Positions 25,791 through 34,223 of a DNA stretch of 64,000 nt are shown here, in pieces. The notes below the pieces were generated by a model. It did no database searches and was not told the DNA's origin. It saw only the letters and a program-made list of their open reading frames with translations. Source of the stretch: LC029 sp036676475 (lineage in GTDB: Bacteria > Bacillota > Bacilli > Aneurinibacillales > RAOX-1); the NCBI GenBank assembly GCA_036676475.1, contig JAKFCU010000102.1, positions 62,001 to 126,000 of the forward strand. The letters are read 5' to 3'. The position numbers and the translations under genes were made by a program. How positions within the stretch are numbered: the stretch's first letter is position 1; the number at the start of each line of letters is the position of its first letter.

Positions 25791-27203
25791 CTAGTAATCA
25801 ACCATCTTTTCTAAATATATGGTTAATAATTTCTTCGTATGTATATCCGATTTTGCACGATTAGATCGTTTGACCCCCGGTATCCATAAAATCCCTTTAT
25901 CATCCGATAAAATCGGAATCCTATCTCTTATTCGTTGGGGAATCTTTTGGTCGATAAGAATATCCTTTACCTTTTTACTTCCTTCCATCCCCAGGATACT
26001 CATGCGATCCCCATTGCGCCTAGATCTCAGCGTTAATGACCCCAGGATTTCATCATAATCAAAAACAGCCGTTATACCATGAGGCGGAGAGGAGTCTGTA
26101 GGCTGATCCTCTACATTTACCGAAATCCACGCATTAATTTCTTTAATATATGTACGGCCTGGAACTTCTATTATATAGGAATAAAAGTTCCCTTGCATCC
26201 CTTTCAGCACTTCTAAGGTAAAAATAATATCGTCATATTCTTTCCTTACACGCACCCCACAAGGCAGCTCTAATTGCGAAGAAGTTCGTCCTTCTTTTAT
26301 CCATTCACAAATCTGATTAATATGTATAAAACCCACATTCACATGATCTTTAACTAGATAATTAAATATTAGTTTAATCATTCTCCTTTGTAAAGCTAGG
26401 TGGAATTCCAAGAATAATCTACCCTTGATTATTATTTTCTTATCTTGTTTGAATTTGATGATTTGGTTCAAGCTAATGTTAACTATTTCCTCTATATAAT
26501 TATTCTCAAAATGAGCGATATCGCTTAATTGATTTAATGAATCCTGGAGTGATGGATTGACTCGATCCTCTAACCAGGGGATTACTTCTAATCGAATGAA
26601 GTTTCGATGATAGGATCTCTTTAAGTTACTACTATCTAGTCGAGGAATAATCCCTTCTTGTCGACAATAAGCCTCTAATTCCTCTTTATATATAGAAAGA
26701 AAAGGTCGTACAATGGTAAAAGAGATTTCATTTCTCTCACGAGGAATTCCAGCTAACCCCTCTATTCCTGTTCCCCTTAATATCCTCATAAGGACGGTTT
26801 CTGCCTGATCGTTGGCATGATGGGCTAAAGCCAATTTATCGATATTCCATCTTTCTGCCACCTGACGAAAAAAAGAATACCTCGCATCCCTAGCCACTGA
26901 CTGGGGATTCCCTTGAGTTTGCATAATGAGCTCCGGGACATTGATTTCCCCGATTTCACAAGGAATGTTACGCTCCTTACAAAATCGCTCAACGTATAGA
27001 GCATCTTCTTTTGCTTCATCTCCACGAAATTGGTGATTAAGGTGAGCAGCAAACAAGGTCCATTCTTGTTCCTCGGAAAGCCTCCAGAGTATATCCAGTA
27101 AGCACAAGGAATCAACCCCGCCTGATACACCAACCAATATTCGCTCTCCTTGATTAAACCTATTTTTTCGCTTGATTATTTGTTCGAATTTTTTGAACAA
27201 CAT
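25791..27203 (-). CDS. tilS: tRNA(Ile)-lysidine synthase
   Basis: 470 aa. The N-terminal PP-loop ATPase domain has VGVSGGVDSLCLL near residue 24, followed by AAHLNHQFRGDEA, HHANDQAETVLMRILRGTG and TilS substrate-binding domains. It modifies C34 of tRNA-Ile(CAU) to lysidine so that AUA is read. It is essential and normally upstream of hpt and ftsH, as here. Confidence 0.96.
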   Translation of the reverse strand: MLFKKFEQIIKRKNRFNQGERILVGVSGGVDSLCLLDILWRLSEEQEWTLFAAHLNHQFRGDEAKEDALYVERFCKERNIPCEIGEINVPELIMQTQGNPQSVARDARYSFFRQVAERWNIDKLALAHHANDQAETVLMRILRGTGIEGLAGIPRERNEISFTIVRPFLSIYKEELEAYCRQEGIIPRLDSSNLKRSYHRNFIRLEVIPWLEDRVNPSLQDSLNQLSDIAHFENNYIEEIVNISLNQIIKFKQDKKIIIKGRLFLEFHLALQRRMIKLIFNYLVKDHVNVGFIHINQICEWIKEGRTSSQLELPCGVRVRKEYDDIIFTLEVLKGMQGNFYSYIIEVPGRTYIKEINAWISVNVEDQPTDSSPPHGITAVFDYDEILGSLTLRSRRNGDRMSILGMEGSKKVKDILIDQKIPQRIRDRIPILSDDKGILWIPGVKRSNRAKSDIHTKKLLTIYLEKMVDY

Positions 27204-27223
27204 ACGACCGCCTCGAATGAAAA

Positions 27224-27252
27224 ATTGTATAATCCCATTTTATCAAAGTCAA
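27224..27252 (-). promoter_or_regulatory. tilS proximal promoter
   Basis: TTGACT (27247-27252), 17 bp, TACAAT (27224-27229) on the minus strand, about 20 bases before the tilS start. Confidence 0.7.
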
Positions 27253-27260
27253 ACGCGGGA

Positions 27261-27289
27261 ATTATATCATACTCTGAACAGTTTGTGAA
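27261..27289 (-). promoter_or_regulatory. tilS distal promoter
   Basis: TTCACA (27284-27289), 17 bp, TATAAT (27261-27266) on the minus strand. It is a second candidate start for the tilS-hpt-ftsH unit. Confidence 0.6.
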
Positions 27290-27301
27290 AATTGAACGGA
27301 A

Positions 27302-27340
27302 AAGACAAAGCCCAAAGGCTAGGCCCTTGAGCTTAAAAAC
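27302..27340 (-). terminator. Probable spoIIE terminator
   Basis: On the minus strand an imperfect stem AAGCTCAAGG / CCTTTGGGCTT with a six-base loop is followed by TGTCTTTTCC, about 40 bases past the spoIIE stop. Confidence 0.6.
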
Positions 27341-27379
27341 TCTTTGTAACATTATTCCCAACCCAGGTTGAAATAGACA

Positions 27380-29854
27380 TTAGCTTACTCTCATCGGGCG
27401 CTGGAGAGGTTCTAGTCCTGGAATTGGAAATGTCCCCCACTTTGGAACGTATTGATCAATACGAGACACCAAAACGGTCATATCATCTTCTATTTCGCCA
27501 AAATTACTTCGAATCACCCTTTCTATTAAGATATCAGAAATTTCTTCCGGGTCATCTGTTTTCAATTCAGAAATAATTCGTTTAAACCACATCTCCTTAT
27601 TTTCAATTTGAACGGGTGCTTCTAATAATCCATCACTCACCATAATTAGCAGATCCCCGGGCTTTAATCTTTCTGTTACCACATCCACCTCAATATCCTC
27701 AATGATCCCAATCGGCAGATTATTGGCCGTAATCGTAAGTACCTCTTTCCCCCTTTTAATAAAGCTTGGGTTTGACCCCGTTTTAATAAACTTGGTATTT
27801 CCTGTATATTGATCAACAATGGCAAGATCCACCGTTGCGAATATTTCATCAGGTGATCGAAGGGATAATACGGTATTCACCGATTTGATGGCGAGAGATT
27901 CATCAAGCCCGGCTTCCAACAGCTCTTTTAGCAACTGCAGGGTAGAAGTACTCTCTAAATGGGCTCGATCTCCATTGCCCATCCCGTCGCTAATAGCCAT
28001 AATATATTTTCCATTCCCTAACTCTTTCGTCATGAAGCAGTCGCCTGAAACCAATCGGCCATCCTTTGCTATCCCAGTCCCAAAGCAAGAAACGTCATAG
28101 TTCTTTTCTGACCCAAGGATGATCATGCAGGTTCCATCCCCCGCTATATCACACTCCTTACTTTTTACCGTAATATTTTCTCCCATAATCGAAGTCAGCA
28201 TGGGAGCTACTATGCTCTCACACTGGATATGCCCATCACAAACAGGCTGTGTAATCTCTATATCCACCTTCCCTTCTTCCAGGCTTAGAATATTAACTCG
28301 TTGTACGGATAATCCAATATTCTCAAGCGCCCCTAAAATCTGCTGTTCTTGCAGGGATAGATCAATCCCCTCCCGCTGTAGCTCTTGTGCAAAATTTTTC
28401 ATTACCTTAGACACCCCGGATAACTGATCGGCAACCAATTGTCTGCTATCTCTTACTTGTTTTTGTAGGAACGCTCCCTCCTGTATTTGCTCATACTCCT
28501 CGAAAATGACTTTTTCCAGTCGATCCTTGTTTACACAGAGTTGATGATATTCCGGATTTTCGATCTCCTCTCTCCTAATTTCCCCATAGGTATCTAACTG
28601 GTGAATCAACTCCCCTAACATGTTGATGGTCGTTTCCATTTGACCCTCTGACCAGCATTTTTCCTTCTTCCAGCATGTTTGGCAGGATCGTTCGGTAACA
28701 CGGGCCATAAATTCGTTCATATCTATTGATTCGTCAGACTCCTCCTTTTTGTTTTGTAATGTAACTTGAGTGAAAGCATCGGATAGTTCTTGAAACACAG
28801 TTGAAAACTTTAAAATTTTATTGACCGTGACATCACGAACCTTTCTCATATATTCAAATTGGGACTTCGCATTTTCTTCTGTCCCCGGTATAAAGCGGGC
28901 CATATGTTGATATATCGAACTTGGTGTAATAAGAAATAATCCTACTGCAAGTAAGGTTTCTACACCTGATAAAATAATAGACTGCTTGTCCCCTACATAA
29001 AGAATAAAGATAGAGGACCCTAAAATCATCCCTAATGCCGCTCCCCCTCTCTTCCCTTCCTTGAGAAGGCCGGCTAACAATCCTGCAAAGGCTAACAAGC
29101 TGATTTGCTCAACTAATCGGACATCAGCTAGGCTTACAATAATACCTGTAATCACGCCAACCGTTGCCCCTATGGTTCCTCCCCCTACAAAGGCCATGCC
29201 CAGTACTAAATATTTGGCTAAGGTACTTTGTACGGATACCCCTTCCACTGTCCAACCCAAGGTCCCCGTCATAACCGAAGCGAGCAGAATAACTAGGCAG
29301 ACAATCTCTTCCGTTTTCAGCTCATGATGGTATTTCTTGCTCGTAAGGAAAGGCAAGGATTGAACGAATATAAGGGTAAGAATCATCGCTAATATTGCTT
29401 CTACAATATTCATCACGGTGGAATATAGGGTGATATCATTGATAAAATAGTTGTATATCATATGACTGAAAAAGATCGAAGCCAAAACAATAAAGGGGGC
29501 TTGATTAAGATCCTTTTTATTTCTTCTTTCTTGAATCCTCAATATCGAGAATGATATCCCTATATTTAACAGGATGAAGAAGGCATGGGATGTTGAATGA
29601 GAAGCTGCTCCCAATAACAAGGCGATCGATGTCAGCAAAACTTTATCCCTGCGAAGAAAATACACGACGATAAAAAAGGCAGCTGCAAAAGGTGCCAAAT
29701 CTTGAAGGATAAGGGCCCGTCCCAACAAATATCCCATTAGAATATAAAACACACCTAGCTTTTGAACCCACTTATCTACCTCAAGATTGAGACTCGTTAA
29801 TAGGCGTTGAACAGGAATCATCATATGATTCGTAAACGCCTGGATCCGCGACAT
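27380..29854 (-). CDS. spoIIE: Stage II sporulation protein E (PP2C phosphatase)
   Basis: 824 aa, normal length. The N-terminal ~330 residues hold about ten membrane helices. A central regulatory/FtsZ-binding region carries a Cys pair cluster (CQTCWKKEKC). The C-terminal PP2C domain (about 590-800) shows MAISDGMGNGDRA, MVSDGLLEAP and EDDMTVLVSRID with the metal-binding aspartates. SpoIIE dephosphorylates SpoIIAA to release sigma-F in the forespore and helps polar septation. The promoter has the hallmark 21-bp spacing. Confidence 0.97.
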   Translation of the reverse strand: MSRIQAFTNHMMIPVQRLLTSLNLEVDKWVQKLGVFYILMGYLLGRALILQDLAPFAAAFFIVVYFLRRDKVLLTSIALLLGAASHSTSHAFFILLNIGISFSILRIQERRNKKDLNQAPFIVLASIFFSHMIYNYFINDITLYSTVMNIVEAILAMILTLIFVQSLPFLTSKKYHHELKTEEIVCLVILLASVMTGTLGWTVEGVSVQSTLAKYLVLGMAFVGGGTIGATVGVITGIIVSLADVRLVEQISLLAFAGLLAGLLKEGKRGGAALGMILGSSIFILYVGDKQSIILSGVETLLAVGLFLITPSSIYQHMARFIPGTEENAKSQFEYMRKVRDVTVNKILKFSTVFQELSDAFTQVTLQNKKEESDESIDMNEFMARVTERSCQTCWKKEKCWSEGQMETTINMLGELIHQLDTYGEIRREEIENPEYHQLCVNKDRLEKVIFEEYEQIQEGAFLQKQVRDSRQLVADQLSGVSKVMKNFAQELQREGIDLSLQEQQILGALENIGLSVQRVNILSLEEGKVDIEITQPVCDGHIQCESIVAPMLTSIMGENITVKSKECDIAGDGTCMIILGSEKNYDVSCFGTGIAKDGRLVSGDCFMTKELGNGKYIMAISDGMGNGDRAHLESTSTLQLLKELLEAGLDESLAIKSVNTVLSLRSPDEIFATVDLAIVDQYTGNTKFIKTGSNPSFIKRGKEVLTITANNLPIGIIEDIEVDVVTERLKPGDLLIMVSDGLLEAPVQIENKEMWFKRIISELKTDDPEEISDILIERVIRSNFGEIEDDMTVLVSRIDQYVPKWGTFPIPGLEPLQRPMRVS

Positions 29855-29888
29855 AACAACACCACCCAGATTGTATTTGTTGTTTACG

Positions 29889-29955
29889 ATTATATGTCTT
29901 TTTACTTATAAATTTTGTCAAAACAACAAAGGCATACATCATAATTTTCCGACAA
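29889..29955 (-). promoter_or_regulatory. spoIIE promoter with 21-bp spacing and Spo0A-like boxes
   Basis: TTGACA (29916-29921), exactly 21 bp, TATAAT (29889-29894) on the minus strand. This is the same abnormal spacing known for the B. subtilis Spo0A-dependent spoIIE promoter. TTGTCGGA (29948-29955) is a Spo0A-like box, and the -35 region read on the other strand gives TTGTCAAA, a second one. The remainder of the 29855-30077 gap shows nothing else clear. Confidence 0.85.
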
Positions 29956-30077
29956 TTAATAGTAGGTCTCTACATGAATCTTACTTCCAATAATTTCCTT
30001 TTGATTGTATGCTATGGAAAATGCTTGAAAATACTGGGGAATTGTAAATGTCTGTCGAGAGAAAAGAGGAATAAAAT

Positions 30078-31034
30078 TTACAAATTCAGATAGTAAACGG
30101 TTCCTTTATTCTTGCCTTCCGATCTGAGATTCATGGCCTTAAGGATTCGCTTGGTCGTATGAATGGAGGTAAGTCCGAGTAACTCCCTGCATTGTTCATT
30201 ACTTATACTTCCGTAAATCGCTATAAAGTCTTCAATTACCTGAATGTGGGCTTCCTTAGAATTTGTTTTACACCATTGACAATGCCATCTTGCATGAATT
30301 CGTTTCATAGAAAATTGGGTACATTGCGGACAGGCGATACCCTTAATTAATTCAGATTGTGGGATGGAATAGTGTTTTAAAATATTGATGTGGGGATCTG
30401 GTACATGGCCATTCAATAATAGTTCTGTTAGTTTGCGGAGTTGGTATTGGCTGAGGTGTTTCTCTGAGTGAGATAGATCTAGAATCTTTTGGGGAATGTG
30501 TTCAGCGTGAAGAATTTCTTGGTAGATTTGTTCATTGCCGCGCTTTGTTTCTACAACGGTACTGGGATAACCTATTGAAACTAAGATATGGACGGGGAAT
30601 GTCTTATTCATATGCTGTGATATCCACTTTTGTAAGCGGTCCGCCTGCCTTTTTACCTGTAGGATCGGATCAGGAAAACCATTTTTTTCGTTATCAAATG
30701 TTCGAATTAACTGTTTTGATATGGGATCAAAGTAGAGGTGACCATAAATATTTTTTGATTCGATTACAGTGGCAATCCACGGAGATAATACGAGGGTATC
30801 CATCTGAAAAATGTCATTTTGATAGATAAGCCGGAGATTTTGGAAGATGAGATAGTCTTTGTCCGGGAGAAACTTTAGTTGGTAATCTAATTCCAATTCT
30901 CCACGATAACCTGCTTTGATTTTTTTTAGATTACTACTGATTTTCTTGCGTTTTTTATGATTCGGTGGGAGACTTCGAAGTAAAGCTTCTTCCTGTTTTA
31001 TTCTTATTGGAAATTCCCGTGGTTTTTGAACCAT
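30078..31034 (-). CDS. NERD-domain protein with C-terminal zinc ribbon
   Basis: 318 aa. A NERD (nuclease-related) domain (about residues 40-150) has the predicted restriction-endonuclease-fold residues in GYRGELELDYQL and DTLVLSPWIATVIESKN. A CPQC...CQWC zinc ribbon lies near 230-255 and a wHTH-like tail follows. The substrate is unknown; DNA processing is the usual guess for NERD proteins. ATG 31034 is seven bases after GGAGG. It is not part of the conserved divIC-spoIIE block of B. subtilis and occupies the interval where yabR would be. A phased-repeat/palindrome region lies directly upstream, so a local insertion is likely. Confidence 0.85.
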   Translation of the reverse strand: MVQKPREFPIRIKQEEALLRSLPPNHKKRKKISSNLKKIKAGYRGELELDYQLKFLPDKDYLIFQNLRLIYQNDIFQMDTLVLSPWIATVIESKNIYGHLYFDPISKQLIRTFDNEKNGFPDPILQVKRQADRLQKWISQHMNKTFPVHILVSIGYPSTVVETKRGNEQIYQEILHAEHIPQKILDLSHSEKHLSQYQLRKLTELLLNGHVPDPHINILKHYSIPQSELIKGIACPQCTQFSMKRIHARWHCQWCKTNSKEAHIQVIEDFIAIYGSISNEQCRELLGLTSIHTTKRILKAMNLRSEGKNKGTVYYLNL

Positions 31035-31105
31035 TAGCATACCTCCTTTTTAATCAACACACTATAAATTCTTTATTTAGGATCAAAATCCTGTTCACAA
31101 AAAAT

Positions 31106-31185
31106 ATATCAGCGAAAAACCAAAAGATATTGGCGAAAACTACGTGGATATTGAGCAAATATTGGCGATCGCCAATATTTGCTCA
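31106..31185. repeat. 21-bp-phased direct repeats ending in a 34-bp palindrome
   Basis: The 10-bp motif ATATTGGCGA or a close variant starts at 31106, 31127, 31148 and 31159, the first three exactly 21 bp apart. The last copy runs into its own inverted copy, giving a perfect 34-bp palindrome (31152-31185) centred on GGCGATCGCC. Upstream of it, AGGAT-N4-ATCCT (31079-31092) is a further small inverted repeat. The array lies between divIC and the start of the NERD gene. Confidence 0.85.
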
Positions 31186-31197
31186 GAGAAGGAACGA

Positions 31198-31491
31198 TTA
31201 TTCCGGTGTAATGAAGATGACCTCACCCGGTTTTGCTAGGTGATAATCCCGTCTTGCAATTTCAGCAATGTATTCTTTGTCGTTTAGCTTATTCACCTGA
31301 TAATTCAATTCTTCATTCTCCAACTTCACCTGATCGTACTGTTGCTGCACCTTGGTCAATTCCTCTTTCTTGGTTAACAAAGCTAACTGTTGGTCATACC
31401 AGGTAAATCCGGCCCAAACGCAGAAGGGAATAATAATAATCGCTAGAAGTTTCTTCCTTCTCCTTTGACCCTTTCTCATAGGCTGGTCCAC
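31198..31491 (-). CDS. divIC: Cell-division protein DivIC (FtsB-like)
   Basis: 97 aa bitopic protein. A short basic cytoplasmic N-terminus precedes one transmembrane helix (about 14-31). An extracellular coiled coil (about 35-75) and the conserved DKEYIAEIARRDYHLAKPGE follow. It works with FtsL and DivIB at the septum. The start is uncertain: GTG 31491 overlaps its ribosome site, and ATG 31479 is also possible. It lies three bases after yabQ. Confidence 0.93.
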   Translation of the reverse strand: MDQPMRKGQRRRKKLLAIIIIPFCVWAGFTWYDQQLALLTKKEELTKVQQQYDQVKLENEELNYQVNKLNDKEYIAEIARRDYHLAKPGEVIFITPE

Positions 31492-31494
31492 ACC

Positions 31495-32049
31495 TCATTT
31501 CTCTTTTGACTTAAATAGTTTCGCCAGCCTTCGGAAAAATCCTGCCCCTTTTTTATATATTTTTTTCCCTAACTTACCGATTGGATCAAATATTCTCTGC
31601 AGTAGGTGATACAAGAACTGCAGTATTCTCCAAATAAATAAAACAATCCCAATCAATATAGCCAAGATGGTTTTATAAAGAAAGATAATTGGCTTTATGA
31701 TAAGAAGGTTAATAAGTCTAACCGTAAAGCGATAAATGGCCTTCACTAAATGAATCAAGCGAAGAAACCACTTAATATAAAAGGAGGTAATGAAAGAAAA
31801 GTGGATCCAAGCCCCGATACCCATTCCTAAAAAGAGATAGATGCGAACCATTCCTTCATTTACTCGTAGAAGAGTACCAAAAACCAAAAAGATACAGCTT
31901 GCCCAAAACAAAAGATCGCAGATGATTACTAACCATCCGCGAAGCCCGGTCTGCCCCTTCATCACTCTATACGAATCATATAGCAGACCCATGCTCACTC
32001 CACAGGCAACCATCAACAGCATGGTCATCGCTTGAACTTGAAGACTCAC
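31495..32049 (-). CDS. yabQ: Spore cortex biosynthesis protein YabQ
   Basis: 184 aa, highly hydrophobic with about five membrane helices and a basic tail. The N-terminal CGVSMGLLYDSYRVM is typical of YabQ. In B. subtilis it is a mother-cell (sigma-E) membrane protein needed for cortex formation. It overlaps yabP by four bases. Confidence 0.92.
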   Translation of the reverse strand: MSLQVQAMTMLLMVACGVSMGLLYDSYRVMKGQTGLRGWLVIICDLLFWASCIFLVFGTLLRVNEGMVRIYLFLGMGIGAWIHFSFITSFYIKWFLRLIHLVKAIYRFTVRLINLLIIKPIIFLYKTILAILIGIVLFIWRILQFLYHLLQRIFDPIGKLGKKIYKKGAGFFRRLAKLFKSKEK

Positions 32050-32327
32050 TTGAATAACCTGCCTATAAAGCCTTTTCCTTTTGAACTTCCGTTTTCTTCA
32101 ATATACCCCAGGTCATGAACATAGCCTTCTATGGATACCTGCCCCGTTTCTAGACTCAGATTTTTCATATGAAGATTCTGGCCTTTGATGCAGAGAAACC
32201 CACATTCTGTCTCTAGCAGAAACTCTTCGCTGTCAAAGCTTTCTACATTTAATACCCCGGATATTTCGAGTTTCTTTCGATTGAACATCATAATTTCGTG
32301 CCGAGGGTTCTTTTTCACATCTGCCAT
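32046..32327 (-). CDS. yabP: Spore protein YabP
   Basis: 93 aa YabP/YqfC-family beta-rich protein with HEIMMFNRKKLEISGVLNVESFD at the N-terminus (quoted segment is longer in the family). It is expressed in the mother cell in B. subtilis; in some species it is needed for cortex assembly with YabQ. It starts a new unit after the rqcP terminator. I could not find a convincing sigma-E promoter in the 70-bp gap. Confidence 0.92.
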   Translation of the reverse strand: MADVKKNPRHEIMMFNRKKLEISGVLNVESFDSEEFLLETECGFLCIKGQNLHMKNLSLETGQVSIEGYVHDLGYIEENGSSKGKGFIGRLFK

Positions 32328-32401
32328 AACCCGTACACCTCCATTGGGGGTAAAATCATACGCTTTTTGTACATGTTATGGCTTGAACACCTCAATTAGA
32401 A

Positions 32402-32427
32402 CAAAAAAAATCCCGCAATGCGGGATA
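32402..32427 (-). terminator. rqcP terminator
   Basis: The perfect stem ATCCCGCA / TGCGGGAT is followed by a T-run on the minus strand. It separates the housekeeping yabM-yabN-rqcP genes from the sporulation pair yabP-yabQ. Confidence 0.92.
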
Positions 32428-32433
32428 ACCATT

Positions 32434-32727
32434 TTACCAAGGGTAATCGGGATCTTCCTTTGCCACTTCTTGGTTGATCCGCTCCTCTGATAAGAGAGTA
32501 TACATCGTGGCAGCTTCTTCTTTTTTCGTGGTATCAACAATTCTTTCAATCTTGACTGTCACTAATTTATTACCATAACGAATAGTTAGATCGTCGCCTT
32601 CTTTTACCGTACTGCTAGACTTGGCTTGTTTTTTATTAATTTGCACTCGGCCTTGATCACAAACCTCTTTTGCCATGGTCCGCCTTTTTACTAAACGCGA
32701 TACTTTCAAAAACTTATCTAATCTCAT
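32434..32727 (-). CDS. rqcP: S4-domain ribosome quality-control factor RqcP (YabO)
   Basis: 97 aa. The S4 RNA-binding fold starts MRLDKFLKVSRLVKRRT and continues to GRVQINKKQAKSSSTVKEGD. RqcP binds stalled 50S subunits with RqcH during alanine tailing. ATG 32727 is chosen by homology and AAGGATG upstream; longer readings run into yabN. It starts 14 bases after the yabN stop. Confidence 0.93.
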   Translation of the reverse strand: MRLDKFLKVSRLVKRRTMAKEVCDQGRVQINKKQAKSSSTVKEGDDLTIRYGNKLVTVKIERIVDTTKKEEAATMYTLLSEERINQEVAKEDPDYPW

Positions 32728-32740
32728 GCCTGCACCATCC

Positions 32741-34207
32741 TTATTGTTGCTTCGCCTCCTGCCAGAGAGCCTCCATTTCATCCAACGTAGCTTCCGTAAT
32801 CGGCTGATTTTTCTCTTTCAGCTTCTGTTCGATATACTTGAATCGAGTTTTAAATTTTCGGTTCGTCAATGAAAGAGCTTCTTCCGGATCCACCTTTAAA
32901 AATCGGGCTAAATTAGCTACTGCAAATAGTAAATCCCCTAGCTCTTCTTTCACTTCCTCTTCATGCCGAGCCTCTTTCACTTCTTCAAGTTCTTCTTCAA
33001 TTTTAGCATACACTTCTTTCACTTGATCCCAATCAAAGCCAACCTTGGCTGCCTTTTTTGATAATTCATATGAAGTCATTAATCCGGGGAGCCCTCTCGG
33101 AATTCCGTCTAACAGAGATCGTTCCTCCACATTAATCCCTTTTTCCTTTTTCTCTTCTGTCTTAATTTGCTCCCAGTTCTTAACTACCTGCTCACTGGTA
33201 TTGGCATCCCGATCACCAAAGACATGAGGATGACGGCGAATGAGCTTTTCATTGAGTCCCAAAATGACATCATCAATCGTAAAGTCGCCTTCATCTTCGG
33301 AAATTTGTGAGTGAAGCATGACCTGCATCAGCAAGTCTCCCATCTCTTCACACATAGCAACTGGATCATCTTCATCAATCGTTTCTAAAACTTCGTAGGT
33401 TTCCTCGATTAAATGCTTTCGAATCGATTGATGGGTCTGTTCCCGATCCCATGGACAGCCTTCAGGTCCACGCAAGATGGCGACGATCTCTCGCAGGGTG
33501 GAGAATTGTTTATTTAAAACTCCTTCCTTTGTGGTAGGAGGAACGTAGACGGCCGCCATATTGTGGGTTCCCCTAATATGATCCAATTCATATAACGGCA
33601 TTTTCATGATCTGCTGCTGGCCAGGCACCCCCGCAGCAAATACAAGGGTAACAGGGTAATCATCAGGATAGACATCCATCAAAGTCAATTTGACATCTGA
33701 AGCCGTAAATTCATCGTAAACCTGGGTAATAATTAAATGTAACTGAGGGTTAAGACTATTCCTATGTAATTGAAGAGCATCCAGCAGAGCGAACCCTTCA
33801 ACAGGGTCAATTTGCAAAACGGAAAACATCGGATCCAGAAAGCTTTGTCCACCAAGAATCTCGACTTCAATCCCTTCCTGTGAACCTTTTTCTAATAAGA
33901 GTTGAGTGGTGCGTTCTGCAACCATGGGATGACCCGGGACGGCAAATAAGATCTCTTCGCCACTCTTTGCTTTTTGAATTAATTCCTGGGAAATCCCTTC
34001 ATACACAACCGTAAATTCATCTTCCTTCTCATAAAGGTAATCAAATGAGGTAAATGTAACTCCCTTATCTTGTAACTGTTGAATCACCGGATGCATCTCG
34101 GTACGAACATAAACATGCTTCACCTTCATGACTTGTTCATATACTCCCAATGGCATTTGGCTTAGATCACCAGCACCAAGTCCCATGACAAATATTTTGT
34201 TATTCAT
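32741..34207 (-). CDS. yabN: Tetrapyrrole-methylase-like / MazG nucleotide pyrophosphohydrolase fusion (YabN)
   Basis: 488 aa, two modules as in Bacillus YabN. An N-terminal methylase-like domain has VMGLGAGDLSQMPLG. The MazG module (from about residue 230) has RGPEGCPWDREQTHQS, EEMGDLLMQVMLH and EELGDLLFAVANLARF, with the metal-binding Glu/Asp residues. MazG hydrolyses non-canonical or excess NTPs; the role of the N-terminal domain is unclear. ATG 34207 has GAGGG eight bases upstream. Confidence 0.94.
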   Translation of the reverse strand: MNNKIFVMGLGAGDLSQMPLGVYEQVMKVKHVYVRTEMHPVIQQLQDKGVTFTSFDYLYEKEDEFTVVYEGISQELIQKAKSGEEILFAVPGHPMVAERTTQLLLEKGSQEGIEVEILGGQSFLDPMFSVLQIDPVEGFALLDALQLHRNSLNPQLHLIITQVYDEFTASDVKLTLMDVYPDDYPVTLVFAAGVPGQQQIMKMPLYELDHIRGTHNMAAVYVPPTTKEGVLNKQFSTLREIVAILRGPEGCPWDREQTHQSIRKHLIEETYEVLETIDEDDPVAMCEEMGDLLMQVMLHSQISEDEGDFTIDDVILGLNEKLIRRHPHVFGDRDANTSEQVVKNWEQIKTEEKKEKGINVEERSLLDGIPRGLPGLMTSYELSKKAAKVGFDWDQVKEVYAKIEEELEEVKEARHEEEVKEELGDLLFAVANLARFLKVDPEEALSLTNRKFKTRFKYIEQKLKEKNQPITEATLDEMEALWQEAKQQ

Positions 34208-34223
34208 TGCCATAACCCTCTTT

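Noticed and set aside
29855..30077. tRNA genes near spoIIE, as in B. subtilis
   Set aside because: No cloverleaf or conserved tRNA sequences; the gap is explained by the spoIIE promoter region.
32328..32401. sigma-E promoter for yabP-yabQ
   Set aside because: CATAACAT resembles a sigma-E -10 but no matching -35 was found at 14-15 bp.
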